A stretch of 64,000 nucleotides of DNA. Source: Brachypterus glaber. Taxonomy: Eukaryota; Arthropoda; Insecta; Coleoptera; Kateretidae. Shown here piece after piece: positions 54,011 through 62,974 of this stretch. The notes below the pieces were generated by a model that saw nothing but the letters and a program-made list of their open reading frames with translations, did no database searches and was not told the origin of the DNA. The number at the start of each line of letters is the position of its first letter. Position 1 is the first letter of the stretch. The stretch is from positions 20,415,589 to 20,479,588 of the forward strand of contig OY294048.1 in NCBI GenBank assembly GCA_958510825.1. Direction: 5' to 3'. The position numbers and the translations under genes were made by a program.

Positions 54011-54894
54011 CATATAGAGCTAAATGGAATTTTGGCCAGCTTTTTCGAAAATTTTACTGTGTGATTAAAATAAAACATAGATTTTGAAATAATAAAATGT
54101 TAAAATCATTTATTTTTTTACATTATTCTTATTAACTAATATAACATTTATAAATAATACATTTAGCCTTTGGTTTTACAGTACACTACATAAAAATAAT
54201 TATAAAATATGTACAGTCACATTAATTAAGTAATTTATAGCGGTAATTATTCAGTTTAAGAAAAAAAAATAGGTTTTGTTAAATAAATACATATATCAGT
54301 AAAATTTGGTAACTTAAGAATTACGGTTTTTCGAAGATAGATATTTAATTTTTCTTTCTGAAAGTTATTAAATAAAATAAAAAAACTATTCTTGTCGGTG
54401 GCCACCTCTAAATGTTGATAAAGTTTAGATTAGAGTGTTTTTTTTTATGGTAAAGAAAATAATTAGGCGGTGACTCATTTTACCAGCAGCTCACTAAGGT
54501 ATATCACAAGGTTTGACTTAAATAAAATAACAAACAAAGAGGAAAGTAAACTAAATAAAATCGTGTAAAAACTAAATGTTTCACCAAACATTATTTCTAT
54601 TATTAATATCATTATCATTTTATTTATAACAAACTTTACCAGAAAAATTTTAAAAGAGTAATGTCTCTAATTATTTCTCAAAATGAATATCTACCTTTAC
54701 AAGAAGTAAATAAAAATTCCACATCAAATTGTAAGAGTAGAGCTCACGGACACTTTTTCAGGACTTCTATATTTTTATATTTTTATATTTTTGTGAAAAA
54801 AAAGTATAATGCAAATATATTTTTTGGAGGGCCTAGTGTTCACGAAATAAAGAAAAATGCATGTTTACTATATATCCTCGTTAGGATATTTTTG

Positions 54895-55885
54895 GCATTA
54901 TAACATCTCTATTCCACATTTCTCTATTCCAAACATCTCTATTCCACATTTCTCTATTCCATAACATCTCTATTCCACATTACTCTACTCTGCACTACGT
55001 ACTTGCCTAATATCTAAAGATAATTTTTCCTTAGCGGAACAAAAACGTTAAAATTTGTGTTTGGATATTTCCGGAAAACTAAAAAAATCATATTTTTATT
55101 TATCAAAAACCATGGTTCTAAGAAACCGAAATCTAAAGCGCCAATAAGAAAATCGCAAACATTAATACTTACTCTCTAAAAATTTCATTCACTATCTCAT
55201 CGGAAGTCAATTCGGGGTCCAAAGATCGTCGTTGAAGAACCCGCAAAATTGGCTCCCGAAGAGATAATGTGGGCATTGTGATACCCATTATATTTCATCT
55301 GCTGAGCGTTTCTTACCACAATGCTTGCCGAGCATTGATTAACTGTGGAATAGGAGGCGCAGACATATCTTTTGACATATCTTCCAGCATATCTGGGATC
55401 CGCGTGGTACATATATTCATTATTCAAGTAGCGGAAAGTGCCGCGCCTTTGGCCCGCTACCCTTAACATCTATAGAGGATTTTCAAAAAATATATCATAA
55501 AATATAAATATTTATAATTAAAAAGTATTATTTACTTACCGTTAGTGAATTAAATTGACAGGATGTGACTTAATTAAAATTGACACTCACTTAAAAAAAC
55601 ATAGTTTTTACCAAAAACAGATAATAAATTTAAATTTCTATGTTTAGGATACAAATCTATTACAACAAATACAATACATTTAATTATTAAAATAATAATT
55701 AACAAAAATCAAAAATACTAATTACATACTAATAAATGCAACGACTTTGTTACGCTAAGGAAAAATTATATTAAGCAAGTACGTAGTGCAGAGTAGAGTA
55801 GTGTGGAATAGAGTTGTTATGGAATAGAGAAATGTGGAATAGAGATGTTTGAAATAGAGAAATGTGGAATAGAGATGTTAAAATG
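54895..55885. mobile_element. Long-TIR element carrying a FLYWCH-type relic, MULE-like
   Basis: The left arm (from GGCATTATAACATCTCTATT at about 54894) and right arm (ending near 55887) are inverted over about 130 bp. They contain internal repeats ATCTCTATTCCACATTTCTC, then CTACTCTGCACTACGTACTT and AATTTTTCCTTAGCG. TIRs over 100 bp with internal repeats suit Mutator-like elements. The interior includes a minus-strand FLYWCH-like zinc finger (55170-55469), a domain known from some insect MULE transposases. The target-site duplication was not resolved and no MULE catalytic domain is present. Confidence 0.65.
55170..55469 (-). pseudogene. FLYWCH-type zinc-finger fragment, frameshifted
   Basis: The minus-strand frame from 55469 reads MLRVAGQRRGTFRYLNNEYM, YHADPRYAGRYVKRYVCASY, STVNQCSASIVV and a later GYHNAHI. 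Spacing of G..RG, Y.Y, Y.C..Y.....C.A and H-N-x-H fits a FLYWCH zinc finger. After HIISS the homologous continuation shifts frame: EPILRVLQRRSLDPELTSDE then IVNEIFRE. So a single-base change lies near 55265. The second frame meets GAGTAAGT near 55170, either a stop or a GTAAGT splice donor; ATG at 55469 follows CTATAG, an acceptor-like end. It is either a MULE transposase exon or a captured host exon of mod(mdg4) type; the enclosing TIRs favour the former. Confidence 0.6.
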
Positions 55886-55887
55886 CC

Positions 55888-56465
55888 ATATTTTTCTATC
55901 GCACGAGTACATAGTGCATATTTGAATGAAATGTCAACTATGCACACTGATTTGTCATAACGATTACACATAGCATTCATTTTGACAAAAGTCATTTGAC
56001 ATTTATAAAATTTTCAAATGTCAAAATTAAACACAGGTAATTCTTTAAAATATACATTTTTAAAGAGTCTAAAACGTAGATCGAACGAAAAATGTTGTTC
56101 GCAACTCGTTTGCGACAAGTCCTTAGTGCACTCGCGTCGTCAAAAAAACTTCATTCTCGTGCACTAAGGACTAAAGTCGCTTACTTCTTACGAAAACTAC
56201 TATTTGCAGTTGCCCAATCTTTCTAATGTGATAAATTTATCCGGATAATCTCGGGATTAAAATATTGATACTCGGATTAAAACCCCACTTGTAATAACAT
56301 CATACACCTTATTTTACTGTACAGTACTTTTGTTGTTATAAAATTTATAAAATAACATAAGAGTTCAGTGTAGTGAATATGACTTATAAAAGTCCTGAAA
56401 AAAATTGGAAGCAGGGAAGGATCAGGAATCTAACCAATGCTTAGCATAAGCAATGAAATTACAAT
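55888..56465. other. No gene seen; perfect hairpin at 56119-56171
   Basis: GTCCTTAGTGCAC (56119-56131) and GTGCACTAAGGAC (56159-56171) form an exact 13-bp stem. The preceding CGAACGAAAAATGTTGTTCG is a smaller hairpin. The rest is spacer. Confidence 0.5.
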
Positions 56466-56468
56466 ATA

Positions 56469-57480
56469 CACAGTGTATTTGAAATAGGGTCCGAAATTTT
56501 AAGGGGTGATTCTATGTCAGAAAATATGAGAAGAAATCCCTATAAACAAATGTCTAAAAATGCTTCGTAAGGGTGCTACGCCCCTTTGAAAGTGGCTAAA
56601 AAATTCGATTTTTATTTAATAACATCAGCTTTTTGTCCCAAACTTTTTTCTGTGTAACTTTTTTGTGGTTTTATTTTTGATATATGATTCCTTAGGTCTA
56701 AATACATAAAAAAGGTACTCCTGTTGTAATACTGTAGGACTAACCGTTTAAAAAAAAAGTTAATTTGAAGGTAAAATTTCACGATACGAGGACGAAAAAT
56801 TAAAAACTAAAATGTTGAAAACCAAAATTTTAATAATGCAGGGTTATTCTATATCAAAAACCAAGAAAAAAAGTTTTTATACATGTATGCCGAAAAATTG
56901 CTTTTAAAGTTACTATGGTCCTTTAAAAATGGTGCATTTTTACGAGACCACAGCGCCCTTAGGATTGATTTTTGAAAGTACCTGTATGTGAGGTTTTTTT
57001 CTAAGTTTTTGATGAAAATTTACCCTGCTACATTAAAATTTTGGTTTTCAACTTTTTAGTATTTAATTTTTCGTCCACAAACCGTGAAATTTCACCTTCA
57101 AATTAATTTTTCTCGAAAACGGTTAGTCCTACAGTGTTACAACAAGGTACCTTTTTTATTTATTTTGACCTGAGGAATCATATACGGAAAATAAAATAAC
57201 AAAAAAGTTACACAGAAAAAAGTTTATGACAAAAAACTGATTATGCCCCCCCCCCCCCGTTTCGCACGCCTCTGGTAAAAATAAGTACATGAAAATAACA
57301 TACGAAGATGGGCATATTAAGATTAGTTCACGTGAAAAACCTCGTTGCTATATCTTAAACGTTTCCCGAGTTAATTAATAACGACACATTTTTAGACATA
57401 TGTTTATAGGAACTTTTTGTCATATTTTCTGATGGAGAATCGCCCCTTAAAATTTCGGGCCCTATTTCAAATACATCGTG
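56469..57480. mobile_element. Family-F foldback element, third complete copy (1,012 bp)
   Basis: CACAGTGTATTTGAAATAGG at the left and CCTATTTCAAATACATCGTG at the right are flanked by TA. It carries the family landmarks in both arms. The right arm has lost the AACTCAGGAACCC..GGGGCGTAGC segment, so it is shorter than the copies at 14868 and 42039. Confidence 0.8.
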
Positions 57481-57569
57481 TATTATTTTGGGTTTGTACT
57501 AGCATCAGCTCAAACATTCACACGCAAGCAGAATCCAAAAAGAAGTGTGAGAAACATTCCAGTGATCAC

Positions 57570-57707
57570 GTTAAGGCCTAGCCAGAGGCTCGCATAACTG
57601 GCATAATACATAACATACTATGCCATGATTGGCTTGATGTGCCGTCATGTATGTTTTGCGCTATAACGTTGTAAGGCTCGCATAGGAGCCTGTGGGTAGG
57701 CCTTAAC
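57570..57707. mobile_element. 138-bp MITE with GTTAAGGCCTA tips
   Basis: GTTAAGGCCTAGCCAGAGGC and the right-end complement (GCCTGTGGGTAGGCCTTAAC) are inverted repeats over about 28 bp. The core has GCCATGATTGGCTTGATG, also present near 8405. A degraded relative lies at 46190-46290. Confidence 0.65.
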
Positions 57708-58560
57708 AGCACATAGTTGACAGCGATTACAAAAACCGCATATAACGCGCCGGATAAACTGCGCTGATCAATTTACAGCACCCATATTTACAGCACCTAA
57801 ACCGCGCCTAAAATTAAGAATTCAAAAGGTCCTTTTCTAGGGTATTCGATGTTTATTTTTTTTTTTAATTAAAAACGTTACACCTACAGTTTTAGGAAAA
57901 TTGTCTACACTTTCAGATTTTATCTTGGTCAATTTTATGCCAGGGTAATTTTTTTTGGTTTGGTCGCCCTAAGCATTTGAACTTTTTTTTGTATCATAAA
58001 AATTTAAATATAATATGGTTTTTTGTTGTTTCAATGGCGAGCTTATTTATGGCGTGGAAAATTACATGCGCAGCAAATTTCGGGCGCGGTAAATTGAGGC
58101 GCGGAAAACGAGTTATACATAATTAGATTTTTATTGATTTATTAATTAATATTTTATGCAAAATTTATCCAAAAATATTGAAATTCATCAAAATACATTG
58201 CAATATTGATTTTTGGTAATTTTTAACTTTTTTATGGATGTTTTCTTATCCAAGTTTAAAATTTTTATTTACTTAATCATTATATTTCAATTAAATTTTA
58301 AATTTCTAGATAAATTTTTGCTTAGAAAAACTTAAATTAATTAAATTTTTATTTTTATGGACTGCAGTTTTGTTTCAGGGGAGAGGGAAGGCAGTCACAT
58401 AAGCTAACTTTTTTTGTAAACGGATTTGGTTCTGATTGTGTGTGAATGTTTTTGTCGATGACAGTATAAACCCATAATAATATGGTGTGCCTCCCATTAT
58501 TTATAACCAATATATTAGGACTAGAAACCCTGGATCCGCCGTTGTATGTAAAACTCCTTA
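57708..58560. other. No coding sequence; probable 3' flank of the homeobox gene
   Basis: AT-rich with long T tracts and no repeats noticed. The part nearest 58560 would be 3' untranslated sequence of the minus-strand homeobox gene. Confidence 0.4.
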
Positions 58561-58566
58561 TTTATT
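58561..58566 (-). promoter_or_regulatory. AATAAA polyadenylation-type signal
   Basis: AATAAA on the minus strand begins two bases after the homeobox stop codon. A signal this close would give an unusually short 3' UTR, so a downstream site may be used instead. Confidence 0.35.
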
Positions 58567-58567
58567 C

Positions 58568-58723
58568 TCACGTGTCTGTGCTCGAGCTGTTAGTGTCTTG
58601 AACGTCTGGAGGGTTATCGTCAAGCAGGAGTTGCTGTTGCTTTAAAACCGCAAGACGCTGATGTGTTAATTCCAAATGATGCTTTCTCCATTTAATCCGT
58701 CTATTTTGAAACCACACTTTAAC
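58568..58723 (-). CDS. NOT/NOTO-family homeobox gene, terminal coding exon
   Basis: On the minus strand, TTTCAG ends at 58724 and the exon opens at 58723 with VKVWFQNRRIKWRKHHLEL, followed by THQRLAVLKQQQLLLDDNPP and DVQDTNSSSTDT, ending at TGA (58570-58568). These are homeodomain residues 45-60 (recognition helix with W48, F49, Q50, N51, R53) plus a short acidic/serine-rich tail. The frame joins in phase 0 to the exon ending at 62294. IKWRK after WFQNRR and the QxRLA continuation match the NOT family, whose members are nuclear transcription factors (vertebrate NOTO, fly CG18599 relatives). The exon is intact, with no stop or frameshift. Confidence 0.88.
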   Translation of the reverse strand, partial: VKVWFQNRRIKWRKHHLELTHQRLAVLKQQQLLLDDNPPDVQDTNSSSTDT

Positions 58724-59038
58724 CTGAAACAATACGAATTAAGTATATCGTTATTTAGTTTATATGTTAACAAGACACGGTGTACTGAAATTAGCTTGAA
58801 CTCAAAAGGGCTTGCACTTCCGGTTTCTTTTTTAGGGCCGCATCTGTTGTTAAAATTGACAAAAACTTTATTTTTATTCGATTGTATCTAAAAGAGCCAC
58901 TTTTAATTTGTATCAAAGGTTAGATTTTCTGCACTAGTATAAAAAGTTTAATAGTCGACGTCGACTTGTTATTGAAACTGATGGCATTTGAACTCAAACG
59001 TCAAATTAATTGCCAAAAATACACAATGTATAACACAT

Positions 59039-59040
<2 letters not shown>

Positions 59041-59074
<34 letters not shown>

Positions 59075-61750
59075 TACTTTATTGTCGTAGGCTATTTTAC
59101 ATAGATAGACATCGTCAAAGATAAATAATTTTACATTAAGGTAAGCGTATACATAAGATGAATAAATATAAACATAAACATAAATATAAACATAAAGATA
59201 TATATATACATAAATACATATTCACATACATATACATGATGTCGATTAAATATAGGGGTTAAAATACGAAACAATATAAAATAATTTAATTCCATGTTTT
59301 GACAAAGGTTTCAAATTCTTTATAACCGTAAATTGTTTCCTGTAGGAGCAATTTTTTAACTTTTGCTTTAAATGCTTTAAATGGTAATATTTTTATAGAC
59401 TCTGGCAATAGATTATAATAAAACTGGCCTGCATGATAAGGAGATTTTTTATGCATTGCCAAATTATATCTTTTAATAACCAGAAGATTACTGTTTCGAG
59501 TGGGATACTCATGAAAACTTTTGTGAGTATTTAATGAACTGCATTTTTTTTTAATAACTTAAATAAATATATGGACACGACAGTTAAAATACGATAGTTT
59601 TTAAAATATTCACGACAAGACACATTGAAACCTAATTTAAAAATAATTCTTAACAGTCTTTTCTGAATGACTAGTAAATCTTCCATATCCACAGATTGGC
59701 CCCAAACTATAATGTTGTATGATAAAAGCGAATGTACATTGGCATAATAGACGGTTAACAGGGTTTGAATGTCAAGGTTTTCCTTGAGAGTGCTAAGTAA
59801 AAAAACTTGTTTATTTAATTTATTACACAGATTTTTAATATGTTCTGTCCATGAAAGGTTCTTGTCTATAAGTACACCTAAAAAGTTAGTCGAATTTGAA
59901 AACTTTATATTGCTATTGGATAAATCTGCATACCTTTTACGTATATGACCAAATTCAATAAATACAGTTTTATCGCTATTTAGGATCAATTTGTTCTTTT
60001 CACACCACTTTGAAAAGGCCGATAAAATGTTATTAATTTTAATAATTAGAGAATCTACATCATTTGCAGAGATTACAATCGTGGTATCATCTGCATAAAT
60101 AAATAATTTTCCATCCTTAATAAAGAACGGCAAGTCGTTAACAAATAGGAGAAACAATAATGGGCCTAAAATGCTGCCCTGTACCCGTTGAATGAAAAAA
60201 AGTTTTCGAAAAGGACTTGTTAATTTTTACTTTAAAATTTCTTCCAGATAAAAATGAAATTAGCCAATCATTAATGCAACCTCTTATACCTGTTTTGGTT
60301 AGTTTGGGTTTCATGAATTTGGGGTCAAGGGTATCAAATGCTTTTGATAATCAAAAGAAATGGCTACCACGTACTCGCCCCGATCCAAACCATCATAAAT
60401 CTCCTGCACCATTTCAATGGATGCAGTTTGAGTTGATAGGCCTTGTCTAAAACCATGTTGACACTTATTTAGTAAATTGTACTTGTTTAAGAAATCTACT
60501 AGTTGGTTGTATACTGCCTTTTCGAAAACCTTAGACAAGACACTAAGTAGGGAAATCGGTCTATAGTTTGAAGGATTTTGGGGATCATTTTTCTTGTACA
60601 GTAAAATTATTGTAGATTCTTTTAAAGCTTCAGGAAAAACGCCGGATTCCACCGACATATTTATTAAATCAGCCAAGGGTTTGCTAAGTTCTTCACAACA
60701 GTCTTTTAATAATTTGATAGGAATTTCATCACTGCCTGTGGATTTTTTGTTTGATAGACCTTTTATAATAGTAACAACTTCATTTTTAGTAATGGGCTTA
60801 AAAAACATAGTATTATTGGAGTTTGAACCGACTGTGCAAGAAGAGGAAGGATTTTCACCAAAACAATCTTTAAGAGTTGTGTCAACTATGGTGGACAAAA
60901 AGTTACCAAAAACATTAGCACAGTCAGTATCTGTATCAACAATAGAATTATTATAGTTAAGGGTTATTTTACTGTTATTTGCTGTTTTATTTTTTAAAGT
61001 TCTAACTATATTCCACGACTCCTTAGTTTTGTTAGAAGCATTTTTAATTTTATTTGAAAAGAAATTTTTCTTTTCGGTTGATATTTTATTATTGACATAT
61101 TTTTTAAAGATCCTATACCTTATTTGAGTGTCCTCATTTGATATTCTTTTACGAATCCAATTTAAGTGTAAATCTGTGGATACAGGATCAAGTTGATATA
61201 TGCCTTTAAAAGTTTGAGCATTATGATCGGAGTACCCCATATCAAAGTTGGAACATTCATAAGCGTCTAAGTTTGTAACAATATAATCAATGGTTGAATA
61301 AGATGTGGATTTTTTTGAAGAAAAAATACGAGTATATGTATTGATTAACGACTTAAGTTTAAAACTATTAAAAACATATTCTAATCTATTAAAATTAGCC
61401 TTATCTCTTAACTTATCTATATTAAAATCTCCACAAACAATTACATATTTAAAATTATTAAGACAATACTTAATAGATTCAAAAAGCAGCCCAACAAAAG
61501 TTTCACAATTTGCCGTGTTAGACCTGTAAATACATAAAATGCAGACAGTTTTGCTATAAACCATCGCAGAGCATTCAAATACCAATTCTATAGAAAGATT
61601 ATTTAGGAACAAAATAGGTTTACATTTAGAAAGTAAATCACTCTTAACAAAAATTGCAGTCCCCCCATGGATTGCTTTTTTTCTGCTAAAACTGTTTATC
61701 AGGTCGTAATTATTAATTTTACAAAAATTTATTTGATCATTTAAATACAT
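59041..61750 (-). mobile_element. 5'-truncated Jockey/CR1-group non-LTR retrotransposon
   Basis: Lies in the intron of the homeobox gene, in the same orientation. It has an endonuclease-RT ORF2 (see next entry), a 3' region of about 200 bp and a terminal simple ATT repeat (AAT on the plus strand, 59041-59078), all typical of target-primed insertion. ORF1 and the beginning of the endonuclease are missing, so the insertion is 5' truncated near 61750. The A+T-rich TAAACA/TATAAA stretch at 59160-59230 is part of the 3' UTR. Confidence 0.88.
59286..61750 (-). pseudogene. Endonuclease-reverse transcriptase ORF2, frameshifted
   Basis: From 61750 it reads a partial endonuclease (HGGTAIFVKS, later VIVCGDFNIDKLRD, and YSTIDYIVTN, MGYSDHNAQ with the catalytic DHN-type motif). 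The RT fingers follow (LLYKKNDPQNPSNYRPISLL, LNKCQHGFRQGLSTQTASIE, YVVAISFD). Frame is lost near 60355, where the sequence continues KAFDT..DPKFM, and again near 60185 around VQGSILGPLLFLLFVNDLP. It then resumes with the catalytic block LFIYADDTTIVI, with LNSDKTVFIEFG and LGVLIDKNLSWTEHI following. A third shift near 59530 leads into the C-terminal YYNLLPESIKILPFKAFKAK, VKKLLLQETIYGYKEFE, ending at 59286. Three frameshifts make it inactive. The C-terminal 'LP..IK....F..F+..+K..L....Y...EF' signature points to the CR1/Jockey superfamily. Confidence 0.88.
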
Positions 61751-62293
61751 TACATAGGAATTAGAACATCATGAAATGTATGTCTGTCTATCTGTTCCTC
61801 TGTATATCTGTGACTTTATACCTTATAACTTTTTATACATAAGTTTTAAAAAACAGCTTCCCAAATCGATTTAGGACTTTTGTAGCTTGCGTCACGGGTT
61901 AAATAAAACTAGGGTAAGGGTGAAAATCAACTGAACCTTTAAATTTATCTTTTAAATTTACTATTACAACATAATAATAAAGTCTTGTTTTAAAATTAAA
62001 TTCAAAAATACAATGTTATAGTAATTATTTTTACCCTTTTACTTTACTTGTCATCGTATACTAAAGTTTTATTTTAACCAACTTAATATTAAAGTTACTT
62101 ATATCTTAAAATCAGTTTTTAACATTACAATAATATTTTTAAATTGGCCAAAATTTGAAGTTTTAAATTACAAAGTTAAAGTAAAAATTAAATGTTACTA
62201 TAAAATTTTAATTTTGTAATTAAACTATACAGGTTGTCCGTACCCGAAATCACTTTAACAAAACAAAAAAAAATGTTAATTAAAAAAACTTAC
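61751..62293. other. Intron sequence; one lone MITE tip
   Basis: Remaining homeobox-gene intron between the retrotransposon and the donor site. TACAGGTTGTCCGTACCCGA near 62229 resembles a CAGG-type transposon tip without a partner. Confidence 0.45.
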
Positions 62294-62481
62294 TTGTGCT
62301 TCTGTGAGTTGTAGCGTGTGAGCTAAATAGAGTCGTTCAGGTCCAACCATATATTGCTGTCTCTCGAATTCCGCTTCCAGCCTTTCCAACTGCTCGGGGG
62401 TGAAAATAGTCCTGACTCTTTTACTTTTACAGCTCTTTTTGGCGTGTGTCATGGAGTTAGATAAATGTTTTAATCCCCTAA
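62294..62481 (-). CDS. NOT/NOTO-family homeobox gene, penultimate coding exon
   Basis: The minus-strand frame reads [62 protein letters not shown] and stops at the splice donor CAA|GTAAGT (62294/62293). The acceptor is probably TTGTTACAG ending at 62482; upstream the frame meets a stop within about 30 bases. SKRV is homeodomain residue 1-4, with R5, F8, L16 and F20 in place. [19 protein letters not shown] is the diagnostic NOT signature and separates it from Emx and Vax (YVVG). The intron between residues 44 and 45 is a classical homeobox position. Earlier exon(s) must lie beyond 62481, probably outside the window. Confidence 0.9.
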
Positions 62482-62974
62482 CTGTAACAAATACGAGTAG
62501 TAAGTTTCAACGTTGTACTATTTTACTCGCAATTTTTATAAAAAGTATCGTATTCGCATCTGTAAAAAGATTAAGATATGTATAATATACATTGTATATA
62601 TAAAGTACAGGCTGGCCCATAAGTCACTTAACCATTTAAAAATTGAATAACTGTTTTGTTTGTCAACTTTTTTTATTTATTTCTTTTACAATATAGAGTA
62701 AAGGAAATGGAATTTTTTTTGAACTATGTATGAAAAATCATGTCTTTTAAATGACACTAACCATGAAAAACACAGCAGGCCTATTTTTTAAATCATACAG
62801 AATAAAGATAAAGTTGTTTAAATTCTTACATTTCAAACTATTTTTGTTTTTCTTAAAATTAGGGTCATGGTAGGAAGGGTAATTACCCCATTACCTCCCC
62901 TAAATGCACCTCTAGTTTTGGCCATTATGACTGACCAGATGACCAGCAACATCATTCATATCTCTATACAGGGT
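62482..62974. other. Presumed upstream intron; lone MITE tip
   Basis: TACAGGCTGGCCCATAAGTC (62610) is the tip of a TA-flanked transposon type, without a visible partner. Otherwise AT-rich. Confidence 0.4.

Noticed and set aside
59041..59078. Stand-alone AAT microsatellite
   Set aside because: Its position directly at the 3' end of the retrotransposon shows it is the element's terminal repeat.
60217..61529. Plus-strand frames (60217-60450, 60594-60956, 61305-61529)
   Set aside because: Antisense shadows of the minus-strand retrotransposon ORF2.
62400..62585. Plus-strand frame starting [18 protein letters not shown], resembling a signal peptide
   Set aside because: It is antisense to the NOT homeobox exon; the minus strand gives a precise homeodomain and consensus splice site.
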